From Pseudomonadota bacterium (GTDB lineage Bacteria; Pseudomonadota; Gammaproteobacteria; Steroidobacterales; Steroidobacteraceae), in contig JAEZFW010000024.1 in assembly GCA_023417315.1 (NCBI GenBank), positions 5,945 through 69,944 of the forward strand: a stretch of DNA of 64,000 bases. Reading direction: 5' to 3'. Position numbers and translations under genes: made by a program. Positions 26,926 to 35,895 of the stretch are shown here, one piece after another; position 1 is the stretch's first letter; each line of letters opens with the position of its first letter. Under the pieces are notes generated by a model. The model searched no databases. It was not told the origin of the DNA and saw only the letters and a program-made list of their open reading frames with translations.

Positions 26926-28104
26926 TCACTGCTGCCACTTCTTGTACGCCTTCGAAGCGATGAACTTCGCGTAACTTGGCTCGGCTTCGAGCACCTCACG
27001 AGAGAACTCGTAGCCGAATTCGGTCTCGAGCGTTTCGAATGCCTCTACGGCTTCGTCGAAGCGTCCGTCCGCAATCAGCACCTCCACCAACGTGAAGTGC
27101 GCTCCCGTGAAGTCCGGCTCGACCCTGATGCCCTCGCGCGCACTGCGTGCGGCTTCATCGAAGCTCTTCGAGAGGAAATGGATGTTCGCGCGGAGCATGT
27201 GTGTCATCCCATCTTGGCCTACACGCTTCTCCACGTGCCCGATCGAATCTAGACAGCGTGCGTAGTCCTGCTTGTACATGTAATGATCGATCAGCATGAA
27301 TGCGGTGCCAGGCTGGTCGGAGTATCGAAGCGCGAGTTGCTCCAGCATCGCACGATAGAGATCTTCATCTCCGAGCGTGCTCGCGAGTCCCGCTCGCTGC
27401 GTCAGAATCAGGCGCGAGTTCGATATTTCAGGCGGCAGCTTCTCCAACTCGAAGTAGGCTTGCCTCAATTCTCCCTTCGCGCGCAACTCAGAGATGTTCT
27501 TGAGACGCTTCGTAGTTTCTGCGTCGATGGTCTGCATGCCGAAGAGCGACTTCAGAAGACTCGGAGCGGGATCGACGAGCAAGCGTGACAGCCCGCCGAC
27601 GCTCGCACTGACCAACTCCCCTGTGCTAAGCGAATACCAATCGACGATCTTCAGCGCTCCGCTTGCGTTCGCATCCAAAACGAACTCCATGTAATCGAAG
27701 CCCGAGTCGCCCATATCCAAGCGCACCAATGCTCGGCGCTCCTGACCGCGATCTACGACGCGCATGTACTTCGCGGAGATCTCCTCTCGTTGCTTCAGAT
27801 TAGAGAAGACCGCTTTGGAAAACCGGCTAGCATTCGTGCCCCTTTGAAGTCCGCGCGCAAAATCCTCTCTCTCCTTGTCCGTTTCCACTACAGTCGCGGC
27901 GATTCGCCGAGCCAGACGCGGAAAGTCGAGCAGTCCTACGAACGCCTCCTCGTCGCGGTCCTGCATCGCCGCAGCGATCTCGAGGCCAACCTGCTCGATG
28001 GTTGGCCTTGGCGCCTCACTTGCGCGCGAGATGAGCGGCGTAACGAGCAAGAGCGCACAAAGAATGAACTGGAACCGCTCGACATTAGTTCTTATCGCAG
28101 CCAT
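26926..28104 (-). CDS. Exported tetratricopeptide-repeat protein
   Basis: 392 residues with an N-terminal signal peptide (1-28, VTPLISRASEA). Residues 30-190 form an alpha/beta domain of unknown type, with VRLDMGDSGFDYMEFVLD. Residues about 195-385 are TPR-like helix pairs (ELRQAYFELEKLPPE, DQPGTAFMLIDHYMYKQDY, DEAARSAREGIRVEPDFTGAHFTLVEVLI, DEAVEAFETLE). TPR domains bind partner proteins, so this is likely a periplasmic adaptor or assembly factor. It lies downstream of the MuiA-like gene on the same strand (164-base gap) and may be co-transcribed with it. I do not recognise a specific partner. Confidence 0.75.
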   Translation of the reverse strand: MAAIRTNVERFQFILCALLLVTPLISRASEAPRPTIEQVGLEIAAAMQDRDEEAFVGLLDFPRLARRIAATVVETDKEREDFARGLQRGTNASRFSKAVFSNLKQREEISAKYMRVVDRGQERRALVRLDMGDSGFDYMEFVLDANASGALKIVDWYSLSTGELVSASVGGLSRLLVDPAPSLLKSLFGMQTIDAETTKRLKNISELRAKGELRQAYFELEKLPPEISNSRLILTQRAGLASTLGDEDLYRAMLEQLALRYSDQPGTAFMLIDHYMYKQDYARCLDSIGHVEKRVGQDGMTHMLRANIHFLSKSFDEAARSAREGIRVEPDFTGAHFTLVEVLIADGRFDEAVEAFETLETEFGYEFSREVLEAEPSYAKFIASKAYKKWQQ

Positions 28105-28268
28105 GCGTCACCGAGGGTTTGGGCGATTAGCTACACTGCCACGGCGGGTTCACGCGAGTTGTGACATGCGTCACCGGCGCGCTAGAATGACCGGTTCGAA
28201 TGCAAGGAGCTCGGCGAGCAAGGCTGAAGACCGCACAGCGGTATATGGATTACCGAGCCTCAGCAGCG

Positions 28269-29891
28269 TCACGTGCTTTCGCTAGGCACGAGCTCGTGAC
28301 CGCGGGGGAAGCGAACCGAGTAGTAGTGCCGGATCGTTTCCGTCTGGCGCGGTGTGCCTGGCAAGCGCCAGAGATACACGCCCTCTTGGCCGTCCAGATT
28401 CTTCGTCGTGGGTGGCGTCGCGCCGTCGAGGACCTCGACGCGGATGTCATTTTGCTTCGCAACGGGGACGCGATCGATCAGTTCGATGGGCAACGCATTC
28501 GCGTGATAGCTCGTGACCTCGAACCGACGCTTTCTTTCCTCGAGCTGTTGCTTCGTGATCACGCCGCGTTTGCCCGATTGCTCACGCTCGTCGCGCACGA
28601 CGATGCGAATGCGCTCGTCGATTCCGAACGGCATGCGCACATCGGCGCCCGGGAGAATGATTGGGACTTTCGCAAATCCAATGAACGCCCCATCGCGATA
28701 GAGTTGTACTCGTCCATCCTCGAGCGGGATGTCGCCGCCGTAGGTAAACGTCGCTTCGAGGCGCGCCGAGCGCTCGGCGCTCAGCACAGCGCGCGCAACG
28801 AGCTCCACATCGAATTCTTGATCGCCGATGCTATAGAGGCGCGTCTGTCGATCTGCACCGACGGTCACACGTCCGGGAACGCGGTAGTCTGCGATGAACT
28901 CGGTCGCGCTGACCTCGGCGGTGACGACCGTGTTCTGCTCATCGTCATCGGAGTCGTCACGCGCGGCGCGCCGTGTGCGGCGGGATCCAATGGACTGACG
29001 CAGACCAGTCACGACGATCTCCTCGAGTTCTCCACCACCTCCAGCGTAGCTCGGCTCTACCGATTCTAAGAACAGTGAGGCGATCGCCGGCGTCGCCGCG
29101 TCTCTCGTTGGCCGCGACGTAGTGACCGTCAGCTCGACGTTCGTCCAATCCTCGCCCGTACCCTGACGAACAGCAGCTTGCTTCGTGAGGCCCACCTTTT
29201 TCTGTTCGCTGTCGAGACGCGCTTCATACAGCCATTCCCAGCCCGCCTCCTTCACTTGATACTCAATCGCGATCGGCGCGGTGACGGACTGAGTTGCACC
29301 GATGTTCGCTCGAACTTCCGTCGTCGCCTTGCGTGAGGTTTGGATCTTCTGCAACTCCGCATGCAGTGCCTGTATCTGCTCGTCCAATTCCCGATTCCGG
29401 ATATTCGCATCGCGAATCTTCGCGCGAGCTGCAGATGCACCCGTGCCCACCGTCGTCAAGGCATTCCCGAGCGTAGCGGCATCCACGGCGGGCCGCTCGC
29501 TGCCGATCTTCGGAGCCTCGGCAAAGGTATCGAGCAACTTGAGCTGCGTCGTCGCAGCAGCGATCTCATCCGCGAGCGCCGCCTTCTGATCTTCGAGCCC
29601 ACGGAGCTTTGCGCGCAGTGCACGCTCCGCCTCGGATGCATACTCCGCATTCGTGATCTTCTGGATCTCGATGCCGCCGAGGCGTACGTTCGCGTTCCGC
29701 GCGGAGAGCCGCAACGTTCCCGGATCGAGAGGATCCGGTAGGCCTCGTACGATCAAACGATGATCCCCTGCAGGGAGCGTGAGCAGTGCGGTTCGCGTTA
29801 CCATCGCGCTCTCGCGATAGACGGTCACTCGATCAATCGTGGGCTCGATGACGAGATCCACCGCGCTGGCACAGTGGGCTATCGTGTGCAC
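28269..29891 (-). CDS. MuiA/DUF4139 family protein body (mucoidy inhibitor-like), apparently frameshifted
   Basis: 540 codons in one open frame, which begins at GTG 29891. DUF4139 proteins of this type are exported: the N-terminal coat (VDLVIEPTIDRVTVYRESAMV) precedes a coiled coil (about 84-190, EAERALRAKLRGLEDQKAALADEI) and a beta domain (IEYQVKEAGWEWLYEARLD, VELTVTTSRPTRD). The usual signal peptide is missing from this frame; it sits in another frame immediately upstream (see next entry), so one base may be lost or gained. An insertion at about 289-320 carries EEIVVTG, the plug motif of TonB receptors. Role unclear; often linked to envelope polysaccharide control. Confidence 0.75.
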   Translation of the reverse strand: MHTIAHCASAVDLVIEPTIDRVTVYRESAMVTRTALLTLPAGDHRLIVRGLPDPLDPGTLRLSARNANVRLGGIEIQKITNAEYASEAERALRAKLRGLEDQKAALADEIAAATTQLKLLDTFAEAPKIGSERPAVDAATLGNALTTVGTGASAARAKIRDANIRNRELDEQIQALHAELQKIQTSRKATTEVRANIGATQSVTAPIAIEYQVKEAGWEWLYEARLDSEQKKVGLTKQAAVRQGTGEDWTNVELTVTTSRPTRDAATPAIASLFLESVEPSYAGGGGELEEIVVTGLRQSIGSRRTRRAARDDSDDDEQNTVVTAEVSATEFIADYRVPGRVTVGADRQTRLYSIGDQEFDVELVARAVLSAERSARLEATFTYGGDIPLEDGRVQLYRDGAFIGFAKVPIILPGADVRMPFGIDERIRIVVRDEREQSGKRGVITKQQLEERKRRFEVTSYHANALPIELIDRVPVAKQNDIRVEVLDGATPPTTKNLDGQEGVYLWRLPGTPRQTETIRHYYSVRFPRGHELVPSEST

Positions 29892-29955
29892 CCAGCCCGA
29901 TGAGAGCTACGTTGACCAACGCCGCACGGAAGATGCTCATCCCGCCCTGAAGCAT
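29892..29955 (-). other. Out-of-frame signal peptide of the MuiA-like protein
   Basis: The ATG at 29955 (GGAG 6 bases upstream) starts MLQGGMSIFRAALVNVALIG followed by LGA, a good Sec signal peptide. This frame runs to a stop at 29833, while the mature protein is in the next frame, which is closed by a stop (TAG) just upstream of GTG 29891. The two pieces together look like one exported protein split by a single-base frameshift. Confidence 0.55.
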
Positions 29956-30279
29956 GTTCATCTCCTCTCTTATTTCTTGGTCTTGCCCCGCCGATGGACT
30001 GACTTGACGTCGATAGCGCGGCTCCGTCGATACATATATATGCGAATTCGCCCGCCCGACGGTCGTTGTAAACATAAGCGGGCAGGAGTGCGTACGTTAC
30101 TACACCTCCGTGTCGGTACCCGGTGTCTGCGCGTCCGTTACTGGTATCTTGATCACTCTGCCTCCCAACGATGAACTCGGCCACTTCTGTCGGCCCTAGC
30201 GGAGCTCCATCGTCCTTGGGAACGTACAGCCGCAAGCCATTCTGGCCCGAGCCCCAAGCAAGCCAACAGAATAATCACC
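29956..30279. other. Intergenic region, no gene recognised
   Basis: About 324 bases between the divergent MuiA-like and NTF2-like genes. AT-rich patches lie around 30030-30050 (atatatatg). A leftward ribosome site (GAGAGGAG) for the MuiA start lies at its left edge. No operator was recognised. Open frames here look like shadows. Confidence 0.4.
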
Positions 30280-30675
30280 GTGAGCACCGAAACCGACGTA
30301 CTGAAGCAATTCTTCGATGCGATCAACCGCTTCGACTTGGAAGCGATCATCAAAGATTTCGATCCGGAGATCGTGCGCAGCGAGCCCGAAGGCTTTCCAA
30401 CTGCCGGCACTTATCGCGGTATTGAGGAAGTCCAAGAGCACGTCAGGAAAGGTCGCGGCAGTTGGGCGGAAGGAACGTGCGACCCTGAAGGATTCTTCCA
30501 GAATGGCGACAGAGTCGTCGTGTATCTCCATGCTTGGGTGCGCCTCAAGGATTCGAACGAATGGGTGGGCGGACGATTCGCCGATGGTTTCGTGTTCCGA
30601 AATGGCAAGATCATCCAATATCTCTCTTTCGCCAACCGAGCGGACGCTCTGAAGTGGGCTGGCATCGAAGAGTAA
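30280..30675 (+). CDS. NTF2-like (SnoaL) family protein
   Basis: 131 residues starting with GTG at 30280; no good ribosome site is visible. The fold is the alpha+beta cone of NTF2-like proteins: an N-terminal helix (TDVLKQFFDAINRFDLEAII), DFDPEIVRSEPEGFP, TYRGIEEVQEHVRKG, then beta strands (GDRVVVYLHAWVRLKDSNEWVGGRF) and FADGFVFRNGKIIQYLSF. SnoaL-like members are often ester cyclases, hydratases or isomerases acting on small molecules; the fold cannot tell substrate. The downstream hairpin at 30683 is a terminator. Alone on its strand. Confidence 0.8.
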   Translation: MSTETDVLKQFFDAINRFDLEAIIKDFDPEIVRSEPEGFPTAGTYRGIEEVQEHVRKGRGSWAEGTCDPEGFFQNGDRVVVYLHAWVRLKDSNEWVGGRFADGFVFRNGKIIQYLSFANRADALKWAGIEE

Positions 30676-30682
30676 AGGCGAA

Positions 30683-30710
30683 AACACCGTCTTCGCACGA
30701 AGACGGTGTT
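30683..30710. terminator. Rho-independent terminator after the NTF2-like gene
   Basis: A perfect 13-base inverted repeat (AACACCGTCTTCG and its complement, loop CA) at 30683-30710, just after the NTF2-like stop, followed by CTTTCGTT. As it is symmetrical, it can also end transcripts arriving from the leftward lipoprotein gene at 30749. Confidence 0.75.
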
Positions 30711-30748
30711 CTTTCGTTCCACGAGACGAGGTCGCGGATGTGCAAGTC

Positions 30749-31279
30749 TTAGAGTGAGTGAACGATCTCCCTCGCCACCTTCTCCGCGAGCGCTACATTT
30801 GTGCCCGGGCCAACGCCGCAACTACCGCCAACGAGCGTCGCAGTCTTGTTGGTACGAAATGCGAGTTGCGCACCTAGCATGCCACCGTCAACGACACGCG
30901 CCTCTTCGCCGAGTTCGGCAACCTCTTGAACAGAACCGAATGCACCGAGCGACGTCACCATTCCACCGTAACTGCGCGGCACGTCCAAAGACTCATTCCA
31001 GCCGGGTCCAAATACGACCACGCTTCCGCAGATTCTGCCGTCTGCTGCGCGCCACTCGCAGGTGTTAGTGCCGTTTGGCGTGCGGGCCTGTTGCGCAGTC
31101 ACGGGTTGACCAAACGTCGCCACCGGGTCAGCAAGCAATGAGCAAGGATCGCCTGAGGCGGTTTGAGTCGCTTCGGGCGCGGCATTCGACTGGGCAGGCG
31201 TCGCTTGTTCTGTGCTGGAGGATTGCCCGCAAGCTGCAAGCGCGATCGATAGGACGGCCATCAATGTTGTTCGAATCAC
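30749..31279 (-). CDS. Lipoprotein of unknown function (DUF3558-like)
   Basis: 176 residues; AGGGAGG lies upstream of the ATG. The N-terminus is a lipoprotein signal with lipobox LAAC (Cys17) after MIRTTLMAVLSIA. A Ser/Ala/Gln-rich tether (18-42) follows, then a compact domain with three cysteines (DPCSLL, CEWRAADGRICGS). The pattern DPCSLLxxxxVxxxxG with NTCEWR is like DUF3558/lipoprotein LprB-type domains. It sits in the outer or inner membrane facing the periplasm. Role unknown. Convergent with the NTF2-like gene, sharing the terminator at 30683. Confidence 0.68.
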   Translation of the reverse strand: MIRTTLMAVLSIALAACGQSSSTEQATPAQSNAAPEATQTASGDPCSLLADPVATFGQPVTAQQARTPNGTNTCEWRAADGRICGSVVVFGPGWNESLDVPRSYGGMVTSLGAFGSVQEVAELGEEARVVDGGMLGAQLAFRTNKTATLVGGSCGVGPGTNVALAEKVAREIVHSL

Positions 31280-31434
31280 ATTAACCTCCCTTTTAGTGCT
31301 TGTATGAATGCTCTACGCGAGCCCGGCTTGGCGCTCGCTCCCCACTGCCTCTATCCGACGCAAGAGGAGTGTAATTGATTGTGTCCCTTTAGCAGTGCGG
31401 ATCAGCTCCCGCCTTCTGCAAACTCCTCCGCACA
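31280..31434 (+). other. Leader or small-RNA region before the orphan terminator
   Basis: Bases 31280-31434 hold no credible gene. A GAGGAG motif near 31370 precedes a five-codon frame (TTG or GTG start, ends TAG), too short to judge. The region could encode an sRNA or a regulatory leader. Confidence 0.3.
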
Positions 31435-31479
31435 CCCACGCTGAAAGGCGCGACCGGTTCTGCAGCGTGGGCTTTTTTT
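31435..31479 (+). terminator. Orphan rho-independent terminator upstream of the methyltransferase
   Basis: CCCACGCTG (31435-31443) pairs with CAGCGTGGG (31463-31471), followed by C and seven T. It points rightward, but no rightward gene precedes it: 30749 is leftward. A second inverted pair (GTGCGGA 31395-31401, TCCGCAC 31427-31433) lies just upstream. So this may end a small RNA or an attenuated leader of the O-methyltransferase gene. Confidence 0.6.
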
Positions 31480-31605
31480 GCGCTGCCGCTGTCACACCGA
31501 CGACCGCTGGTCGTATCTATAGATAGGTGAGGAGCATTCCCCGTCCGCCGCACGCTGACGATGGAGCTCCGACTATTCTACAACCAGCCACATATGGAGG
31601 TTCGC

Positions 31606-32700
31606 GTGCAGACACATGCGCGGCATGCAAGTGCGGACGCTCTCGTCGAGCCGTTGTTGCGAGAGAACGAGGTCGTGTCGGAAGCACTGACTCCCGCTCG
31701 CATCATGGAAGTTGGGATTGCGTTCTGGCCCGCCAAAACGCTGCTGTCAGCAGTGGAGCTCGGGCTGTTCACGATCTTAGGTGCCAATGCAATGACGGGC
31801 ACGGAGCTCACACGCGAGCTCGGCTTGCACAGCCGCGCGAATCCCGATTTCTTCGACGCGTTAGTCGCACTCAAGTTTCTAGAGCGTGACGGCGACGGTG
31901 CCGACGCGCGCTACCGCAACACCGCCGAGACAGCGCGCTTTCTCGATCGATCCAGTCCTCACTATGTCGGTGGAGCGCTCGAGATGGCGAACGCGCGCCT
32001 CTATCCCTTCTGGAACGATCTGACAGAAGCGCTTCGCACCGGCAAGCCTCAGAACGAGACAAAGCATGGGCGCACCGGATTGTTTGAAGAGCTGTACAGC
32101 GACCCACAACGACTCCAGCAGTTCATGGAAGCGATGGCGGGACTCTCCGCGCCCAACTTCCAAGCGTTCGCGGAGCGATTCAACTTCTCGCGTTACACGA
32201 CACTATGCGATGTGGGCGGCGCCGATGGTCTGCTCTCTATCCTAGTCGCGCGAGCGCATCCGCACATGCGCTGCATCTCCACGGACTTGCCGGCGCCAAC
32301 AGCGATCGCTGCGGGGAAGGTTGAAGCGGCAAGACTCCATGACCGTGTTTCGGTGCAATCGCTCGATTTCTTCAAGGATCCGCTGCCCCGCGCGGACGTG
32401 ATCACGATGGGAATGATCCTTCACGATTGGAATCGCGAAAAGAAGATGCACCTCATCAAGGCAGCCTACGACGCGCTCCCCGCGGGCGGCGCGTTCGTGG
32501 CGATCGAGAACATCATCGACGATGCGCGGCGCGAGAACGCCTTCGGCCTCATGATGTCGCTGAACATGCTCATCGAATTCGGCGACGCGTTTGATTTCAC
32601 GGGCGCCGATTTCGATCGGTGGTGCCGTCAGGTCGGCTTCCGCGAGACGGAAGTCATACACCTGGCGGGTTCAGCGAGTGCAGCGATTGCTTATAGATAG
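31606..32700 (+). CDS. SAM-dependent O-methyltransferase (acetylserotonin O-methyltransferase-like)
   Basis: 364 residues from the GTG at 31606, chosen because GGAGG lies 5 bases upstream; upstream ATGs at 31561 and 31594 lack it. The N-terminal dimerisation part (about 1-130) has ARIMEVGIAFWPAKTLLSAVELGLF, typical of plant-type O-methyltransferases. The Rossmann fold follows, with DVGGADGLL (about 202-210, SAM loop) and LHDWNREKK; His273 in ILHDW is the catalytic base of this class. GAFVAIENIIDD is the next strand. Substrate unknown, probably a phenol or hydroxyl of a secondary metabolite. Convergent with czcA, with only 20 bases between them. Confidence 0.88.
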   Translation: MQTHARHASADALVEPLLRENEVVSEALTPARIMEVGIAFWPAKTLLSAVELGLFTILGANAMTGTELTRELGLHSRANPDFFDALVALKFLERDGDGADARYRNTAETARFLDRSSPHYVGGALEMANARLYPFWNDLTEALRTGKPQNETKHGRTGLFEELYSDPQRLQQFMEAMAGLSAPNFQAFAERFNFSRYTTLCDVGGADGLLSILVARAHPHMRCISTDLPAPTAIAAGKVEAARLHDRVSVQSLDFFKDPLPRADVITMGMILHDWNREKKMHLIKAAYDALPAGGAFVAIENIIDDARRENAFGLMMSLNMLIEFGDAFDFTGADFDRWCRQVGFRETEVIHLAGSASAAIAYR

Positions 32701-32720
32701 CTGTCCGCGGCGAACGACGA

Positions 32721-35700
32721 TCATCCTCCCAGTTCGGTTGCAGGAGATGCGAGGCTTGCCTCGCCGACCCTGCGCGCTCCGAATAGACGATACAACGCAG
32801 GAAGCACGAGCAGCGTGAGCGCTGTGGAGCTGAGGATCCCACCGATCACTACTGTCGCGAGTGGCCGCTGAACCTCGGAACCTGGGCCGACATTCAGAGC
32901 CATCGGTACGAATCCTAATGCAGCGACCAAAGCCGTCATGAGCACCGGGCGAAGGCGCTGCATGGCGCCGTCGTAGATTGCTTCGTCGAATAGACGACCT
33001 TCCTGGACGAGACGTCGAATGAAACTCACCATGACCACGCCGTTGAGCACGGCGACACCCGACAGCGCGATGAATCCAACACCCGCAGTGATAGACAATG
33101 GCAGGTCGCGTAACGCCAAGGCTGCCACGCCGCCTACGAGTGCGAGCGGTACTCCGGAGAAAACGATCGCAGCATCACGAATCGAACCGAACGCCGTGTA
33201 AAGCAGCAGTAGCATGACCAGCAGCGTCACGGGTACCACGAAGCTCAGTCGCTGTCGTGCCGATTGGAGCTGATCGAACGTACCGCCGTAGTCGATCCAG
33301 TAACCTGGAGTAAGTGGGACTGCGCTGCGGATCTGCGCCTGCAACTCGCCGACGAAGGATCCGAGATCGCGGCCGCGAACATTGGCGGTCACTGATATAC
33401 GTCGCTTTCCGTTCTCTCGGCTCACTTGATTGGGCCCGTCCTCTAGTCGAAGAACGGCAAGCTCGCTCAAAGGCACGAAGTCGTGCGCATGAGTCTCATC
33501 GCTGCCAATGGGAACCGGCAGCGCACCGATGGCGTCCGGATTTCGGCGCAACGACTCCGGCAAACGGACAACGATGTCGAACTTCCGATCGCCTTGGAAA
33601 ACGCTCCCGGCTTCTTGACCTGCTATCGATGTGGTCAAAATTGATTGGAGATCTTCGAGATCGACTCCGAAGCGAGAAAGCGCGTCGCGATCCGCTTTCA
33701 TGGAGAGCGTCGGCAACCCCGTCGTTTGCTCTATCTGCACGCTACTCGCGCCATCGATGCCTCGCATCGTATTCGCGACAGCCTGAGCGAGACGGGAGAG
33801 CTCCTTCGGATCATCGCCATGAATTTTAACGACCACGTCCGACCGCGCCCCGGAGACAAGCTCATTCGTTCGCAGTTGGATGGGCTGGCTGATCTCGTAG
33901 TTCTGCCCAGGGATGCGCGCGAGGATCTCCGCAACCTGTCGTTCGAGCTCTGCCTTTGGTTTGCGCGGGTTCGGCCAATCCCTCCGAGGCTTCATGATGA
34001 TGTATGCATCGGCCGCCGAGGGCGGCATTGGATCCGTTGCGACCTCGGCTGTGCCAACTCTCGAGAACACGTTGGCCACTTCCGGAACGTCCATGAGCCG
34101 CTGCTCGACGCGGCGCTGCATATCGACTGATTGCTCGAGGCCCGTGCTCGGCACCCGCGTGACGAGTACAGCCAAGTCACCCTCATCGAGTGTCGGAATG
34201 AACTCCGAACCGAGATGAGTCAGGCCCCAGATCCCAGCGCTCGCCGTGATGGCGCCGATCGCTACGGTAGCGACTGGATGCTTGAGAGCCAGTGAAAGCG
34301 CAGGAGCGTAAGCATGCTTCGCACTTCGCACGACCTTATTCTCTTGCTCGCTTACTCTGCCCGTGATGAACGACGCCACAGCCGCCGGTACGAGCGTCAG
34401 TGAGAGCAGCATCGCGGCACCAAGTGCAATCACCACAGTGAGCGCCATGGGATGAAACATCTTCCCCTCGACACCTGTGAGGGCGAAGACGGGCACGTAC
34501 ACGATCGTGATGATGAGAACACCGAACAAAGCAGGCCGAACGACCTCTGTGCTCGCCTGCGCGGCGATCTCGAAGCGCTCTCCTTGATTCAGAAGACGTC
34601 CTAGCTGGCGCTGCGCTTGTCCGAAGCGACTCAGGCAGTTCTCCACGATGATGACCGCGCCATCCACGATCAAACCGAAGTCCAATGCGCCGAGGCTCAT
34701 CAAGTTCGCCGAGGTCCTCGTCGCAAGCATCCCGCTCAAGGTGAGTAGCATAGTGATCGGGATGACCGCCGCAGTGATCAGAGCCGCTCGAATGTTACCG
34801 AGTAGCGCGAAGAGCACCGCGATGACGAGCAGTGCGCCCTCGAGCAGATTCGTGCGCACCGTTGCTATGGTGCGATCAACGAGATTGGTCCGATCATAGA
34901 CAGCTCTGACGTGTATTCCTTCGGGAAGACTCGCTTGTACATGCTCGAGTCGCTCGTTGACTGCTTGCGCCACCGCGCGGCTGTTGGCGCCGATGAGCAT
35001 GATTGCTGTGCCTAGCACGACTTCTTCGCCACCCTCGGTCGCTGCGCCAGTGCGCAACGCGGAACCGATCGTCACCTCGGCCACATCTGCGATGCGCACC
35101 GGCACGCCACCTTGCATCGCAATTACCACGCGGCGAATGTCCTCGATCGACGTGAGTCGTCCTTCAGCGCGAACGAGATACTGATCGCCGGCACGTTCGA
35201 TATATCCCGCGCCCCGATTTGCATTGTTGCGTTCAAGCGCATCGTGGATGTCCTGCAGTGTCACGGAGAACTCCAGCAGGCGCGCAGGATCGGGAAGCAC
35301 GTGGTACTGCTTCTCGTATCCACCGATCGAGTTCACTTCGATCACACCGGGCACTTGGCGAAGCTGCGGCTTGACCACCCAATCCTGTAGCTCGCGCAAA
35401 TCCATCGGCGTGAACTCACCACCGTCTGGCTTACGCGCGCCGGGCTCGCTCTCCACGGCATAGAGAAAGATCTCTCCAAGCCCCGTCGCGATCGGGGCCA
35501 TGCGAGGATCGAGATCCTGCGGCAGATTGCTTCGCGCTTGCGCGAGCCGCTCGGCGACGAGCTGCCGCGCATAGTAGATGTCGGTTCCATCCTCGAAGAC
35601 GACGGTAATCTGAGACAAGCCGTATTTCGAAAGCGAACGGTAGTAGTCCAGGCGCGGGATGCCGGCGAGCTCGAGCTCGAGCGGCAATGTGATGCGCTGC

Positions 35701-35885
35701 TCGACTTCCAGAGGCGTGTAGCCCTCGGCCTCGGTGTTGATCTGCACCTGAACGTTGGTGATATCTGGCACCGCGTCGATCGGTAGCTGCTCGTAGCTTC
35801 GAACTCCTAGCACGCAGAGCGCGAGGACAATGAGCAACACTGCATAGCGATGCCGAATCGAAAGGCGAATGATTCGCTCGAGCAT
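32721..35885 (-). CDS. czcA: CzcA/CusA-type heavy-metal efflux RND transporter
   Basis: 1054 residues from the ATG at 35885, which has GAGGG upstream. The protein has the twelve-helix RND layout: N-terminal MLERIIRLSIRHRYAVLLIV, DAVPDITNVQVQINTEAEGYT, and GALDFGLIVDGAVIIVEN in helix 4, where the Asp residues relay protons. The DFGxIVDGAV form is the HME1/2 pattern (Zn, Co, Cd or Ni) rather than the copper/silver pattern. It sits in the inner membrane and extrudes divalent metal ions through CzcB and CzcC. Length is normal. It is the last gene of the czc operon; its stop lies 20 bases from the convergent methyltransferase. Confidence 0.93.
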   Translation of the reverse strand: MLERIIRLSIRHRYAVLLIVLALCVLGVRSYEQLPIDAVPDITNVQVQINTEAEGYTPLEVEQRITLPLELELAGIPRLDYYRSLSKYGLSQITVVFEDGTDIYYARQLVAERLAQARSNLPQDLDPRMAPIATGLGEIFLYAVESEPGARKPDGGEFTPMDLRELQDWVVKPQLRQVPGVIEVNSIGGYEKQYHVLPDPARLLEFSVTLQDIHDALERNNANRGAGYIERAGDQYLVRAEGRLTSIEDIRRVVIAMQGGVPVRIADVAEVTIGSALRTGAATEGGEEVVLGTAIMLIGANSRAVAQAVNERLEHVQASLPEGIHVRAVYDRTNLVDRTIATVRTNLLEGALLVIAVLFALLGNIRAALITAAVIPITMLLTLSGMLATRTSANLMSLGALDFGLIVDGAVIIVENCLSRFGQAQRQLGRLLNQGERFEIAAQASTEVVRPALFGVLIITIVYVPVFALTGVEGKMFHPMALTVVIALGAAMLLSLTLVPAAVASFITGRVSEQENKVVRSAKHAYAPALSLALKHPVATVAIGAITASAGIWGLTHLGSEFIPTLDEGDLAVLVTRVPSTGLEQSVDMQRRVEQRLMDVPEVANVFSRVGTAEVATDPMPPSAADAYIIMKPRRDWPNPRKPKAELERQVAEILARIPGQNYEISQPIQLRTNELVSGARSDVVVKIHGDDPKELSRLAQAVANTMRGIDGASSVQIEQTTGLPTLSMKADRDALSRFGVDLEDLQSILTTSIAGQEAGSVFQGDRKFDIVVRLPESLRRNPDAIGALPVPIGSDETHAHDFVPLSELAVLRLEDGPNQVSRENGKRRISVTANVRGRDLGSFVGELQAQIRSAVPLTPGYWIDYGGTFDQLQSARQRLSFVVPVTLLVMLLLLYTAFGSIRDAAIVFSGVPLALVGGVAALALRDLPLSITAGVGFIALSGVAVLNGVVMVSFIRRLVQEGRLFDEAIYDGAMQRLRPVLMTALVAALGFVPMALNVGPGSEVQRPLATVVIGGILSSTALTLLVLPALYRLFGARRVGEASLASPATELGG

Positions 35886-35895
35886 GGCGGCACCC

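Noticed and set aside
28185..28210. Sequence GGTTCGAATG like a tRNA T-loop
   Set aside because: No paired T-stem, acceptor stem or anticodon arm around it.
31365..31395. Five-codon leader peptide before the orphan terminator
   Set aside because: Too short to judge; the GAGGAG plus TTG/GTG could be chance.
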